Part shown: one piece after another, positions 63,697 to 64,000 of the stretch
Position numbering within the stretch: position 1 is the first letter of the stretch
How the letters are laid out: every line of letters begins with the position of its first letter
NCBI RefSeq assembly: GCF_007745175.1
Contig: NZ_CP036271.1
Span: 744,001-808,000, forward strand
DNA from: Caulifigura coniformis
Lineage (GTDB): Bacteria > Planctomycetota > Planctomycetia > Planctomycetales > Planctomycetaceae
DNA: 64,000 nucleotides
Direction of reading: 5' to 3'
Notes under the pieces: generated by a model
The model's input: the letters and a program-made list of their open reading frames with translations, nothing else
Told to the model about the DNA's origin: nothing
Database searches by the model: none
Translations under genes and position numbers: made by a program

Positions 63697-64000
63697 CTAC
63701 ACGGCGCGACGATCGACGGTCGTGGGTCGCCAGACGGAGGCGAGCTGGACGGACGACGAGACGACGGCGGCCCAGGTGAGGAACGTCGGAGACATCACGC
63801 CGAACAGTGCGCCGGCAAACCAGGCGGTGAAGACCGTCGCGAACAGCGAGCTGAGTCGGAATCGGGACGGACGGGCCTCATCGGTCTGACGGGACCAGTT
63901 CCTGAGGGCGAAGAAGACTCCGAAAAGGAGCGCCGTGGCGACGATCAACGGGTCGGCAAGTCCAAATGCCCGCTGAAGTTCGCCGATGAGCGCCCCGCCG
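63697..64000 (-). CDS. Membrane protein fragment, 5' end outside the window
   Basis: The minus-strand frame runs open to the window edge: the residues upstream of the first possible start (TTG at 63948) read LIGELQRAFGLADPL and continue the protein, so the start lies beyond base 64000. The visible 101 residues contain two hydrophobic segments (IVATALLFGVFFALR; SLFATVFTAWFAGALFGVM) and a short polar tail. It ends 55 bases before the start of the preceding membrane protein gene on the same strand, so the two may form one operon. No family recognised. Confidence 0.6.
   Translation of the reverse strand, partial: GGALIGELQRAFGLADPLIVATALLFGVFFALRNWSRQTDEARPSRFRLSSLFATVFTAWFAGALFGVMSPTFLTWAAVVSSSVQLASVWRPTTVDRRAV

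Noticed and set aside
1-64000. CRISPR arrays, tRNA or rRNA genes, insertion sequences, prophage genes or antiphage islands
   Set aside because: No regular direct repeats, cloverleaf-like runs, transposase or integrase motifs, or known defence proteins were found on either strand.

Overview
The window is a GC-rich, densely coded chromosomal segment from a member of the Planctomycetota, most likely the order Planctomycetales. The support is content that is typical of that phylum: three DUF1559 proteins with type IV pilin-like N-termini, a PSCyt1 (planctomycete cytochrome c) protein with WD40 repeats, a DUF1080/cytochrome c/PA14 giant protein, several secreted or Tat-type Gfo/Idh/MocA oxidoreductases, tandem SHD1-domain proteins, a ThuA protein and a Hanks-type kinase. 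I cannot fix the genus from the sequence. I saw no rRNA, tRNA, CRISPR array, insertion sequence or prophage, so this looks like core or slowly evolving accessory chromosome rather than an island.

Layout. 1-2.6 kb: a 5'-truncated GH3-family acyl-adenylase and a DUF2156 protein (+). 2.6-8.2 kb: a two-gene minus-strand unit of a PSCyt1-WD40 protein and a secreted PPC-type protein; both carry a long Ala/Glu-rich coiled coil. 8.5-10.1 kb: a ThuA protein and a small secreted c-type cytochrome (+). 10.2-17.3 kb: a tightly packed minus-strand run of a BNR propeller, an inositol-monophosphatase-family enzyme, a Ser/Thr kinase, a Gfo/Idh/MocA protein lacking the usual EKP lysine, and a secreted coiled-coil protein with a long charged repeat region. 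17.7-19.5 kb: a TVP38/DedA membrane protein and a LysR regulator (+). 19.5-30 kb: minus-strand genes including two oxidoreductases, a DUF1559/lipoprotein pair, a MoaD/ThiS protein behind a five-haem fusion protein, a TfoX-N protein and a second DUF1559 gene.

30-37.6 kb holds two divergent YbbA/YbbP-like ABC modules back to back. 37.7-42.9 kb is the most coherent functional unit: an IroE-type esterase, a DUF1559 protein, a Fes-type enterochelin esterase and a PepSY membrane protein, all co-oriented, with the last two overlapping, and preceded by a Fur-box-like dyad lying between a possible -35 and -10. This reads as an iron-regulated siderophore-processing operon. 43-49 kb: cyanophycinase, a CPXCG zinc-ribbon-like peptide, two tandem SHD1/propeller paralogues and an amidohydrolase. 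49.1-54 kb: a small membrane protein, a fused 5-oxoprolinase/hydantoinase and an overlapping membrane-anchored protein. 54-56 kb: a DUF892 ferritin-like stress protein, a DUF2892-type membrane protein and a secreted Pro-rich protein. 56-59 kb: a minus-strand operon of a membrane-anchored GspE/PilB-like ATPase, a CvpA-like protein and a short CbiX chelatase. 59-64 kb: UbiB/ABC1 kinase, RibD, a 61-residue basic protein and two membrane proteins, the last cut by the window edge.

All functional calls come from reading motifs and domain order by eye. No database search was run, and start sites were chosen from signal peptides, Shine-Dalgarno matches and gene overlaps.
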